Source: Patiria miniata (Eukaryota > Echinodermata > Asteroidea > Valvatida > Asterinidae). Taken from it: DNA of 64,000 nucleotides. Position 1 is the first letter of the stretch, and each line of letters begins with the position of its first letter. The translations under genes were made by a program, and so were the position numbers. Under the pieces are notes generated by a model that saw only the letters and a list, made by a program, of their open reading frames with translations, had not been told where the DNA came from and did no database searches. Where the stretch lies: contig NW_024037074.1 in the NCBI RefSeq assembly GCF_015706575.1, positions 18,341,334 through 18,405,333 of the forward strand, written 5' to 3'. Below are positions 1 through 12,400 of this stretch, piece after piece.

Positions 1-210
1 ATATTAACTAAGCTGTTCATATTTCGTCCTCAGTACTTTCAACGTTTAACATCTGTTGATCATTATTGATTGGTTATCTTGTATTTCTGTATTTACACTG
101 TAAATCGGCAGGCCTGCATTGTTTTGTTACCTTGGGAATAGACACAGCACAGGTGTCGTTTCCGTTATTACGTCATTTTTTTCCCAAAATGGCGGCCACC
201 CAACTTTCAA

Positions 211-505
211 CCTTCAAAGGGATCGACATAATTGTAGAACATTGTACTTCAAAGAAATCGACATACAGACACTTATAGATTATCAGTAGTTCAAATAGAT
301 CGACTTAATTGTAGAAAATAAGTAGTTCAAAGAGATGGGCATAATTGTAGAACATATAATATTTCAAAGGGATCGACATAATTATAGAACATAGTTCAAA
401 GAGATCGGAATAATTGTAGAGCATTATAGTACTCAAAGAAATCGACATAATTGTAAAACGTATACTTCCACCATGGTACTTCAAAATGACCGACATAAAT
501 GTGAT
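211..505. repeat. Degenerate minisatellite, ~36-bp unit, about 8 copies
   Basis: Successive units all start with a form of TTCAAAGRGATCGACATAAT followed by TGTAGAACAT. Units differ by substitutions and small indels, so this is an old array. Short reading frames through it follow the repeat and are not genes. Confidence 0.8.
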
Positions 506-554
506 CTGTACTGCGATTGTAGGTACAGAATCTACTGTCGTTATCCCGAGTATT

Positions 555-576
555 GTACATGTACATGTACATGTAC
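555..576. repeat. (TACATG)n microsatellite
   Basis: About 3.5 copies of the self-complementary hexamer GTACAT in a row. Confidence 0.85.
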
Positions 577-2421
577 TCCAAATAGTGGTTGATACCAATG
601 ACGGCTTTCAATCAAAAACCGGCACCCCCAACAGAGAGGAAAAACAAGACAAAACACTTCTTTGTTTTGGATCAGCTAGTAGCTTGCAATGACCAGTAAT
701 TACTTCCTGAGGTTGAGGTCAAAGACAAATTAATGAGGCTGGAACTGCTTGAAGTAATGCAAATTTGGAGAGAGAGAAAAAATCCTTGGGAAAACAGCCG
801 AGAAGTAGCGGCAAAAAGTAAAAGAGACGCAAATTCTGTCTTGCGTATATCTTGAATTTAAACAAACGGATTCCGTTTCTGTTTGTATCGGTGAAAGATG
901 CTCAATTTGTGAACTCAATATCTGGAAAGAAACGAAAGGAAGAAGGCAAAAATATGGAATTCAAAACTTGTTGCCAAGTTTATAAATAATACATACGGTA
1001 TGTGATCTCGGGTTGCCAAATCTCGTCTTTTATTGACATCGACCATGAGGTGTTTTACATATTTATCTGCCCTTGGACACCCGTTTGTCGGTGTTTTTGT
1101 CGTATAGCATTCAGGTCAGTAACCTTCGTCTCGAGGGCCAAGGTGGGAATATTTGGTAACTAATCGGGTGTTGACGTGTTGGAAATTCAAACAACGGAGT
1201 TAAAAAGATAATATTTCTTTGAAAAGAGACCACCTCAAATATCAGCGTAAAGTGTCCCGCATCTGAATTTCTGTAGCGTCACTGAAGATGTTAAGTCAGT
1301 GTATGTTGCAGTGCAAGTTCCGTTCGGTTGTAAACTTTTAATCCACCCTTTACTGTTTTGAAAACTTCTAGTTCCTATCGTAAGAACTGGGTGTTAACGA
1401 ATGAATGTTCTTACTTTTCACTGAATTCTTAATAAATATCAATAAATAAAGCAAGCGCTTTTTAAAACCCGACCTCGATATAAAATAACGATATTGACTG
1501 ATGATTCAGAAAAAACAAATGTTCGTCTCTCATTGTATCGAACTCAAATGATGAAAAGTGAAGGAATTCGACTCGACTTGTCGATTGATTTTCAAGTAAA
1601 TGTTTATTAGTGAAAAGAGTCAGTCAACTTTGACCCTATAGAGAGTTATTAAAGGTGATGAAACATCTACATTTTTTTCGGTTTGCCCTCTGCCACCCAT
1701 GACTTTAGTTGACCCGAGGACAAGGAAAAACGATGTAAAAATCAACTTCAAGTTTTCGGCACGTTTGCAAGGAATGATCCAGTTTCGTTAGGAATGCTTG
1801 CAAGAACCAATTTCAATTTCGATAGTGTGGTGGGTGGCTATCTTTATCCCCTCGAACAGAAATGTTCGGAGGACTTTTGAAAAGCCGACCATGTGTTGAC
1901 AATTTGGCAAACACTTTCCAGAAGTTCAACAAAATCAAATGCATCGTATAAACTCAGCCAACTAATTTACTAATCCTAATATGCTTTAACATTACATTTT
2001 CTCTTTTTCTCTCTTTTAAAGAAAACTTGTAATTTTTTTGTTATTTACTTTTATCCATCATCATCATCAAAACCAGTTCGGCACTTACTAAATTGGAGCT
2101 TCCTAGTCAGTGCCTCAAATCGTGTATTTTGTGCGTCGTGTTTGAAATTATTGTCTCTTTTTTGGCTATCATTCCCTCGTGGGAAAGGCTTTTACATTGA
2201 ATGCACAAACCACAGTTGCACCTACTCGACCTCGTCACAATTGTGGAATTTGCCCAAGGCCGCCAAATACGGCACTGCATGCATAATACAGGCCACGTGA
2301 TATTACTCATGTTTATTCATATTTATCAGAAAACTTACAACCAATGAGGACCATGGGGTGGATCGGCCCCATGCATACACTGCACGGCCAAATGAAGTGG
2401 ATTTTTTATCCATCGAAATTT
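577..2421. other. Spacer or first intron, no gene recognised
   Basis: AT-rich sequence without a convincing coding region. It lies upstream of the first recognisable exon of the Notch-ligand gene and could be 5' flank, 5' UTR or intron 1. The signal-peptide exon that gene needs was not found with confidence. Confidence 0.5.
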
Positions 2422-2478
2422 CATGTTGTTTAATTATGTTCATGTTGTTTAATTATGTTCATGTTGTTTAATTATGTT
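2422..2478. repeat. 19-bp tandem repeat, 3 copies
   Basis: The 19-mer CATGTTGTTTAATTATGTT occurs three times with an exact 19-bp period. Confidence 0.9.
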
Positions 2479-2737
2479 TTGAATTAAACCTGCTTCAATA
2501 AACTCAATAAGACCTGTTGAATAAACAAAAGTCGTATTTTAGATACAAGGAATGCCTCACTGATTATTCAACAAAGTCTCCTTAAAGGGAATATACATCA
2601 TTTGCTTTTGCTGTAATTTTCAGAAATGGATGGAATTGGGGGATTGGAAATACAAAGCAAATATAGTTACACTGACTTTTTGGAGGTTTTGGGTTCGAAA
2701 ATGCTATAAAAACCAAGAAAAACGATCATTTACCTGT

Positions 2738-2818
2738 AGTCTGGTTCCCTGACTCCATATAAGAAGAAACAGAGCAGTTTACATACATTGGGGAATTGTA
2801 AGGTCAGGGAACCAGTCT
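2738..2818. mobile_element. Very short inverted-repeat element (81 bp)
   Basis: AGTCTGGTTCCCTGAC at the left end is matched by GTCAGGGAACCAGTCT at the right end, with one mismatch, around a ~49-bp core. This looks like a minimal MITE or hairpin. No clear target-site duplication is visible. Confidence 0.6.
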
Positions 2819-2907
2819 AGCTGGCTCGTACCCGTTCATAGGTTTGTAATCGATTGCAAACAAGTGCAATAGTCAATTGGGGCCAGTATTTGAAAAAAAG
2901 CCAGTTG

Positions 2908-2941
2908 TTTCCAACGCTGATCGGCCGATCAGCGTTGGAAA
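2908..2941. repeat. Perfect 34-bp palindrome
   Basis: The 17-nt half TTTCCAACGCTGATCGG is followed with no spacer by its exact reverse complement. It can extrude as a cruciform or act as a dyad protein site. Its origin is not recognised. Confidence 0.95.
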
Positions 2942-3284
2942 TTGATACAAAAATACCACTTTTCTTGAAAATGACAGTATACCAGGTGCCATAATTTTAC
3001 AGGATGCTTTAGACTGTCATTTACCAACGTCCTATTAAGGTATTTCGCAAAAACTTGGTAGTTTTATTTTTCGATGTTTGCAAATGTTGTATATTCCCTT
3101 TAACACTAGCATCCCCCGCATGGGCATCGCGAGGGGGGGGGGGGGGCGCTTCCCCTACTTTTCAAGATTGTTTTTCTTCGGGGAGGGGGGGTGCCCCCTT
3201 TATGGTTTACACACAGATACATATCTTACTCGTCAATGTTTTATTTTATAATTTTTATTTCTGTCTTCTTTATGCTTGACACAG

Positions 3285-3451
3285 ATGAGGGATGCAGCAG
3301 TAGATGCCTCGGTATCGGTCAGTCTGAAACTGCGCTCTTACAGCAACCCGTCGAATCGGGAATCGGACGGAGATTGTTGCGACGACTTCTGGGGTAGCTG
3401 CTCCAACAAATGCGACACTAAATTTATCATATGTCTGCACCGTCCGGATTC
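3285..3451 (+). CDS. Notch-ligand exon a: MNNL domain, first part
   Basis: The acceptor ACAG precedes 3285 and the donor GTAAGT follows 3451. The translation contains SVSLKLRSYSNP, then D-C-C-D-D-F-W and CDTKFIICL. That is the N-terminal DSL-ligand pattern of a beta-strand, a CC pair and a C-D-T-x-F-x-I-C-L motif. The exon starts in phase 0 with ATG, but no hydrophobic leader follows it, so this Met is unlikely to be the start codon. Confidence 0.85.
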
Positions 3452-6400
3452 GTAAGTTATCTGCCATGGGCATCCCCAGAAGAAAAAAAAAATGGGAGGG
3501 GGAGGGGGTGCAAATGATCCTTGCAATGATCCTCATTTCGGACTGCATAACAAAGGCTCTTTGTTTGTTACTTTGTGTGTTATTCAGATGTAATGTAAGA
3601 AGATGTTCAATTTCAGAATTAGAACAGGCTTTCAAGTATTCCTACTTTTCCTACTTTTTTTGTCCAACAACTCCGAAAAATGAAATCTTGTTAACAGTGT
3701 TTACACTGCCATGTAGATCACACAATGAAGGGCTTGGGCGCAGGACTACTGCAACTGTACTTCCAAGAGCTTAGTTGAGGATGGAGCGCAAGTGTTATGA
3801 GTACAGAACATGCCAAATAAAGGAAGCTTATGATGCTGTTTAACAACAACAAAATCCTGAAAGCCCACAAAAGTCCTACTTTGATCGTGATTTTTTCCAC
3901 CAAAGTCCGAATTTTGTCCTGTAACTCCTGTTCTTATATAATTTTGATCCTACTGTTCTGCTTTTTCACCTGGGTCTGCTTGAAAGCCTGTTAGATGCCC
4001 TCATTTATAGGTAAGTTGGGAACATTTGCAATTACCCGGAAAAATGTGTGAGGATTTAACAAGAAAATCCTTGCTCAAAGTGAAAATGGGACCTGGTACA
4101 ATGTACCAAATACCTTAGAAAATTATTCCACCTAAAATGGTGTCATTTGGAAGAAAATAATCACTGAACGTGGCTTAAGAAAATGTGGCACATTGTTTTA
4201 CATGCATTCGCATCGGAATCCAGTTACGATAATGAGGACATAAATTTACTTTCTATATCCCTAATATTCAGTTTGTCTTGTGTTTTTCTTTTTCCTTTTG
4301 TGTTACAGATCCACAGCATATCATCTGTGCCAATACGGATTAATGATAACGGGCAATGTAGCCCCTGACCAAGATGTCTTCAATTTCCCCTCCACTATCC
4401 CAAACGGAATTGCTAATCCTATCAGAAGGAACCTGCCTTCATGGCCTGTAAGTCTTTATTCCATTTTTTACTATTCATAAGATGGAATTTGCGTCGGGTG
4501 ATGTAAATTCAATATTAGGTTTTGCCCTTCACCAATATTTTTTTTTTTATATACACTGTATACTCAGTGTTGACCCCGAAAGTTTGTGAGAAAAAATCAC
4601 TCGGGTGGGGCTCGAACCCACGACCTTCTGCTTACTAGTGCAGACGTCTTACCACTCGACCACTGAGCAAACTATTCTGATGAATAGTCTCATTGCAGTA
4701 CCCACTGCTATTTCTGATTCGAACCAGCCAGCCGACCACGGCAAGCTTGGTGGTCGAGTGGTAAGATGTCTATGCTAGTAAGCAGGAGGTCGTGGGTTCG
4801 AGCCCCACCGGAGTGATTTTTTTTCCTCACAATTACTCGGGGAGGGGGGGGGGGGCCGCAACCCTAAATATAGAGTGTTTATAAAATAAACAAATATCCC
4901 TGACGGGCAAAACCCAATATTGAATATATTTCTTTCCCTTCAAGAAAACTTGGCTGATAGGTTTTAAATTGATTTCTAGTGCTGTCTGTTAAGAGTTGTA
5001 CTAAGTGATTTTAGTCAGCAAGATTGGCTTTTCCATGTTTTCTTCAATGACGATTGTTATTGTGGTTATATTCTGGACCCACTAGTGATAGTGCAGTGTT
5101 CAAAGGTCCTTGGGATAACATTCAGTTGTCTAGACAGTACCAAAATAAATGATTGAAGGAAATGTTATTTTAGGGTAAAGACTGGTAAAGAAGAAGGAAA
5201 TGTTAATTTCAGTTAAAAGAAAGGGGTCATCATAAAATACTTTTGGCAAAAGTATCCATTCTTCTTAAATATCCCTTCCTGTTCAAAAACGATGTACCTG
5301 TTTTGGTTTAAATATTTTGAAACTACATTGAGCGCAGTTTTTTCCTGGAATCATATCAAAAATATGTCATGAAAATGATCCAACAGGCATTCAAAATCTC
5401 GTCCATTAATAAAATCCGGTGTAATATCATCATCCACTTCTTTCTCACAGGGTGGTATCCGAATCAAGATTGATGTTTGGGATGATGACAACAACAGTGA
5501 TGACCACGTTGATTCGTTCTTCAAGAATCTGAACGTGGCAGCCGCATCCAGCGAAGAGACAGCTTCGGCAACTTCGTTCACACTGACCGGACCGGGATAT
5601 GCCTCGTAAGATTGTTAATGAGTAGATGTACTTGTAAACTACAAGATGAAGAACAATGAATTAAGCCATGACCTTCCCAGATCTTTCAAAATCTACTGAT
5701 ATCAGATCTGTGACGTGGGCTTTAATTGCTTTGTATCTTTAATCTCGCGGCAAAGGAAAGACGAGTGACCTGACCTATGGGCTTGGTGCTTGACCAAGAG
5801 AGGGCGCTTTCTTTGGCCGTGCCCGAATTACATTGCTACGGCTAGAAATTACACACACGCCTATGGAAGCATTTGCATGCCAAGTAATTCAGACGCAACC
5901 TTACATGTACTTAGCGAGGACATCCTGTGAAGGGGACACTTTCGATTTGGTTTAGTCGCATGATGACGAATCACAATCGTCCGATGCTAGTAAAGTTTGC
6001 GTGGCGTTAATAAAACAGGCCACTCATGAAAAAAATTGGGGGGTGGTACAAATACCCCCAACTCCCCTAGATGCTACGCCTATGGATAGGTATTGGTGGA
6101 TATTGAAAGATAGGGGAAGGGAAAGCCAAATCATTGTTACAGCACATCGGACTCTGTGTTTCAGTTATAAACAATGTAATTGGGTTCCTTCACAGTGTTG
6201 TGCCTTGTAGGCCTCTGGGAGGTTTATTATTCACAGCAAAAAAAAAAGGCCTAAGGCCAAAAAAAAAAAAGTCTCCGGTTTCTGGTATGCGCGCGCGTCG
6301 CCGTAGCCATGCGCGTCGGCAAAATGAAAAAGGTTTTTTTTTCAATGAAAGATGATGTCTCAAAACCGCCAAACTCACTGGTTTGACTGGAATTCTGCTG

Positions 6401-9400
6401 CTGCACAATTTTAACGTGTTTTTAGATGGGGTTATGATCGAGAATAAGCTTAATGTAGCCTCTCTGAACTCCCATATATTTGCACTAAGTTTAGTCGGGC
6501 ACCATTTGCAGTCATCAGTCGACATTTGAAGCAAAAAAGTCAGGTAAAAAAAAAAAAAAGCCGCGTCGCCGCACCACTTTTTCGACAAACTTTTTTTTTT
6601 GGCCTAAGGGGTAAAGGCTGAATCATACCTCACGCATCAGGAAACATTCGCAGTGAAATTTGCTGGAGTTGAGATGTGTGCAGTTTTTGAGAATTCGCAA
6701 CCTGAATACTTGCTGTGACGTCACAAGCTCGCATTCTCATAATGAAGTATGAACCTGCCTTAAGGGTTAAGTGAGACTTGAAGATTTGGTGGAGAGTTGA
6801 ACAGTGGAGGTTTTGTAGTGATACTGTGGAAAGGTATTAAGAAGAGAACAAGGAACGAAAACCCCCAAGTGAAGTCAATTAAGTTATTTGAAGAGCTAAT
6901 TAAAACTTTTGACCAAATTGGGATGCGAACCTGGGTGAGGAGAAGGTGGGTCCCAGAGTTGTGTGATCTACTTGTGACAAAAGCGCTTGAAAGTCACATA
7001 TCGACTTAATGATAGTTCAGCAGGCAAATACCCATCCGCCTTTTTTAAAACCTTATCGCTGATTTTTCCGTATATTTTAAACAGAATGGTAGTTGAGCTA
7101 ACAGCTTACTGTGATCCAACATTCTACGGATCTTCCTGCAACGTACGCTGCGTGCCTCAAGACAGTGATGCAGAAGGCCACTACACCTGCGACGAAACTA
7201 CAGGTGCTAAAGTTTGCCGTCCTGGTTACTCCGGCGACCTGTGTAAAGATAACATCGATGAATGTTCTTCTGCACCTTGTCAGAACGGCGGAAGTTGCAA
7301 CGATGGTGTCAGTGGGTATCAGTGTTCCTGCAATGCAGGATATACCGGTAAGTTCAGGATATAACGGTGAGGTGTCAATCTGAACATAATCTAGCATAGA
7401 CCCAGAAAAACCTGAACTCTGCCAAAGATAGATTTGGATTGAAATGAATCTGCTTATAACTTCCTTCAGTGTCACCCTTTTTTGTAAGATTGAACTGTTG
7501 GTGAAAGAATCTGACTTGAAGATGATAAAATTTGAATTGTTTTCTTTTGAATCTATCTAAACCAAATGAATATTCAGTGAGCCAATTGATGGTGCATTGA
7601 TAGTTTTTCTTACATTGGCATGGGGTATCCTCATTACAAATTTCTGGTAATGAAACCAAGGATTCCTCAAAAGCACTTAACGCATCGTAAGGACTGATGA
7701 ATCAAGTTGCAGAGTTGAAAGGCAAGGAAAGTACCACTATGCAAACTTGACTCCAAGGCCCAAGTTCTATTCTAAAATAAGTTAGAAGAATTTAGAATAA
7801 CTTAACACAAATTGTGTATCTGTTATGACAATTGTCATGTGATTATATTTTTCTCACAAGGCATGAACTGTGAAATCGACATAGATGAGTGTGCCAGCTC
7901 ACCGTGCCTGAACCAAGCCGCCTGCATCGATCAGCCCAACAGCTACACGTGTCGCTGTTTACCAGGCTATGATGGCACCCACTGTGAAAACGACATTGAC
8001 GAATGTGCAAGTTCACCTTGCCTGTACGACGGCAGCTGCACCAACCTGATTGGGCGATTCTCATGCAATTGCACGGTGGGTTACCATGGCGACAGGTGCG
8101 AGATGGATCTGGACGAGTGTCTGTCTGACCCGTGTGAGAATGGCGCCACCTGCACTCACGGCATCGGTAGCTTCTCATGTCTGTGTCTTGAAGGCTTCGA
8201 GGGACATCGCTGTGAGATGAACATTGATGAGTGTGCTAGCAATCCTTGCCATGCTGAATCAAGCTGCGTAGATAATGTCAATGGCTATGAGTGTCTGTGC
8301 ACTGAAGGCTTCGCCGGTCCAACTTGTCATGTGAACGTTGACGACTGTGCTAACGATCCTTGTCAACATTCAGGTACCTGCATTGACGGCATCAACTCCT
8401 TCCAGTGTGTATGCACTTCAGGGTACGAAGGGGAGTTCTGTCAGACCAACATTGATGAATGCGTTAGTTCACCTTGTCAGCATAATGGCACTTGTGTGGA
8501 TGGAGTTGACAGGTTTGACTGTGTTTGTGCAGAAGGGTTTGAAGGACTGTTCTGTCAGGATGAAATTGATGCATGTCTCAGTGAACCTTGTCGGAACGGC
8601 GCCACGTGCAGTAGCGCGAGGGGTCAGTTCCGATGTGCGTGCCCTGCTGGGTACGCAGGGGTTGACTGTCAGGAGAACATTGATGAGTGTCTGAGTTCGC
8701 CGTGTCAGAATAACGCAACGTGCGTTGATGGAATTGCTAACTTTAACTGCATTTGTCCTGCTGGGTTCTCAGGAGAGAACTGTGGCGTGAACGTTGACGA
8801 GTGTCAATCAAATCCTTGTTTGAATGGTGCCACTTGTGTTGACGGTGTCAATGGGTTCATGTGTCTGTGTTCTCTTGGGTATTTGGGACGGACGTGCCAG
8901 ACGAACGTTGATGAGTGTTTGTCACGGCCTTGCATGAATGGCGGCACATGTGTCGATGATGTGGGGATGTTTCACTGCGATTGCCCAGCCGGTTTCTTTG
9001 GCCTGACTTGCGAGACCAATATCAATGAGTGCGAGAGTAGCCCATGTCTGAACAATGCAACCTGTGTCGATAACCACGGTCATTACGTGTGCAACTGTGT
9101 TCTCGGCTTTGAAGGAATCCACTGTGAAACAGACGTTAATGAGTGTACATCCCAACCTTGCCAGAATGGCGCCACGTGCTTGGACCAAATTGGTAACTTC
9201 ACGTGTGAGTGCCCCATGGGATTCGTAGGCAGACGCTGTGAAACTGATCTGGATGAGTGTGAGAGCCGACCCTGCCAGAATGGCGCAACCTGTGTTGACC
9301 ACCCTGGTGGCTTTACTTGTTCCTGTGCTGTTGGATTCGAAGGACCATCTTGCCAAATTAACATCGACGAGTGTGTCAGTCACCCTTGCCTGAATGATGG

Positions 9401-12400
9401 CAGCTGCGTCGATGCTGTTGATGGCTTCCACTGCATGTGTCCTGCTGGGTACGGCGGTGACCTTTGCCAGACCAATATCGATGAATGTGCCAGCATGCCC
9501 TGCCAGAATGGCGCGTCTTGCACAGACCTTTTGAACGGCTATGAGTGCATCTGTGTAGTAGGATTCAGCGGGGTCACATGCCAGACGAATGTAGACGAAT
9601 GCCTCAGCCAACCTTGTGTGAACGGAGCCACCTGCTATGACCTGGTCAACGGTTACCAGTGCGGCTGCCGTCGCGGATTCATCGGGGTGAACTGCGAGAT
9701 GAGTGCTGATGACTGCAGCCACCATCCATGCATGCACAACGGCACCTGCAACGACGGGCTGAATGAATATAACTGCACCTGCTTGCCTGGCTTCATGGGA
9801 ATCAACTGTGAACTGAACATCAATGAATGTGAGAGTAACCCTTGCGAGAATGGAGGCACTTGTGTGGACGAGACGAACAGTTATGTCTGCGTCTGCAGTG
9901 CAGCCTTCAAGGGCATCACCTGCCAGTCTCCTGTCATCACTTGCTTGGACTGGGAGTGTCAGAACCAGGGGACGTGTGTTGAGACAGGTGGTGGCCAGCC
10001 TCGGTGCGACTGCCAAGTGGGGACGTCGGGGGAACACTGCGAGATTAACATGGATGAATGTCTGAGCTCTCCTTGCTTGAATGGTGGCACCTGCCAGGAC
10101 CTCATTAATGCATACAGGTTGGTTAAGTACTCTAGATTAATCTAATAATATACTATTATCAAAAATCAACATGAGAAGCCTGATATGAAGCCCAAGCTAA
10201 AATTTGACAAAGGATAAGATTCATGATATCAGCATATTCCTTACAGTGCTTACTGCTTATTCTCCATGAAATTGCAACCGTTCTACAATTGCATCCATAG
10301 GAGTGCCAAAGCGTTGGCCCCGTTTTCATGATTGACAATTTCTGACAATCATCGTTTGCTATTTGAATTCCAAACTTTTTAGTTCAATGAACATTAGAAT
10401 AAACAAAGATATTAACCAAAACAGGATCTGAACCCATGACCACCATACTAGCATTCTACTAATAACTCACAGCTGTATTCTGGCAGGCTCCAAGTTGTCA
10501 ATCACTTTGTTCAAGAGAAACAAGTCTGAGGCCATGAAATCCATTAGTTAGATATGGCCTGTCGAATGTCCAAAGTCATGATGCTTGCTTACATTAGCAG
10601 TGCTGATAATGGTTATCGGGTATCACTCATAGAGAACGTGGATCTTATTACTGACTGGAGGGTTTTGGGGTTTTTTTCTGTATTGAATATAACATCCTTT
10701 CATATCATCCATTCATATATCAGTCCCTTTCGAAATGAACAAAGTACTGAACCTTCTATTTTTGTTGTTGATCATTTCAGCTGTGAATGTGACATGCAGT
10801 ACACCGGCCTACACTGTGAGACCCTACGTCCTGCCAGTCCTTGCGTATCTTCGCCGTGTGTCAACGGGTCCTGCATTGAGTCCTTGTCACGGCAGATGTT
10901 CCACTGTTCATGCAAGCCTTTCATCATTGGACAATTCTGCGATGAAGGTAACTCACAAAAACATGTCGCGTCCCACATAAAAACCCACGGATTATAATGT
11001 TCCTACCATCCACCCCCCACCCCCACCCCCACCCCCCCCCTTGGACTGACCAATGTGAATTATTTCCATGCTGGAAAAATATCCGAATTTCCTGCAGTAT
11101 CCTGAATATGGGGGTGTGCATCGGGCCTGAGTATCCGACCGCTGATGTCAGGAACCGGTTCCAGATTGTGGGATCGGGTACCCGTAACCAACTTTACAAA
11201 TTACGTACTTCTCGGACAATGAAACAGAAAGGTTTTGAATGCTGCCATTTTTGGAAAATTTCAAAATGAAACCCAGGCTACATGGAAAACCAGAGCACAG
11301 ATTTCACGTTTATGTGCATGTTAACGCGAGACAGATGACCCTCGCCAACGTTGCAGTTTACACCGTAAAGCTCTTCAGACAACTTGCAGAATTTGAATTT
11401 TGGGGTTGGGTTTCTTTTACGGGTACGCGGGTACCCGTGTTTGACTTCAATAGGGCACCTTGTTCCCATACTACCCGTAAATACACAAGACTCAAGGGCG
11501 GATCCAGGGGGGCCAAAGGGGGCCATGCCCCCCCCCCCCCTCCCCTCCAAAAGAACCCAATTTTTTGTATTTATTTATTTATTTTTTATTTTTTTATTTG
11601 CCAATAAAGGCAGGCAATGAGTGCACCACCATTTTTCCTAAAAAAAATTGGTTAAAGTGGTCAGAAATTGCCTCAGATTTCACCACAGAGCATCTAGAAT
11701 CCATTCAATTTTTTGACCCACTTTTTGGGAACCAAATTTTGTTTTTGCCCCCCTCCCCCCCAAAAAAAATTGTGTTCTGGATCCGCCCTTGACACAACTA
11801 TGCCTGAATAACGTCATCACTCAATCAATATTAAAAATTCAGCTGCTAATTAATTCTGAAAGGGTAGTAGACTAGACCTTAAATTGACTTACCTGGAGTT
11901 TGTTTCAAGCTAATCCAATTAGTGTCTCAAACCAAGTTTCTTGTAAAGACTTTAAATGTTCCAAAATCATTATTTTTGTGATTTGCCAGTTTTAATATTT
12001 CTGCTTCTTTTTATGACGTATTAGTTGATGAAGCGAAGGTGTTGTTTACTCTTCAACTCAACGGACACCTGACGCACACGCCCTCTATAGCTCATCGTCT
12101 GCAGCGGGTCATTGAGGTCAGAATGAAAGGCAGTGACCCCGTTGGGCCCGTCGAGGTCACCGTCATCTCCATGGAAGAAGCAAACTCCTTGCTTTCAAAG
12201 TAGGTCCTTCCAAAATCAAATCTTCCAAAAGTTTCCAAAGAAACGTGTGTACAAGTGTTGCACTTGAAACAGACCGATCCATTATCGCCCCTCCCACTTC
12301 GCACATGAACAGCTGTCCAATGATGCTGGACTTTGGTTGCTCAATCATGGCTGTGATTGGCTGGAGCTTAAAGGTAGAATATATAATTTGCAGCTATCCA

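Larger units (their letters stand above)
4507..4925. mobile_element. Fold-back element with tRNA-like sequences in both arms
   Basis: The left end ATTCAATATTAGGTTTTGCC and the right end GGCAAAACCCAATATTGAAT are inverted copies. Homology continues inward about 165 bp, through CTCAC-poly(A), to a tRNA-like stretch in each arm, around a ~75-bp spacer (4673-4747). Total length is about 420 bp, in the intron between exons b and c. No reading frame is present, so it is non-autonomous. No clean target-site duplication is seen. Confidence 0.75.

Noticed and set aside
1045-1104. Short frame M-R-C-F-T-Y-L-S-A-L-G-H-P-F-V-G-V-F-V with a good start context and a possible donor GTATAG, as a signal-peptide exon for the Notch ligand
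   Set aside because: Phase would fit, but the hydrophobic core is broken by G-H-P and the donor is weak. Without RNA evidence it cannot be supported.
3285-3287. ATG at the first base of exon a as the real start codon
   Set aside because: It directly follows an acceptor site and no signal peptide follows it. A membrane protein of this family needs one.
4594-4826. Two functional tRNA genes
   Set aside because: Acceptor stems do not pair, the Ser/Leu-like D arm lacks a matching variable arm, and both copies are arms of an inverted repeat.
8922-10037. Long open frame on the minus strand opposite the EGF exon
   Set aside because: It is the mirror of a strongly biased repeat-coding exon; it has no domain of its own and disappears at the exon end.
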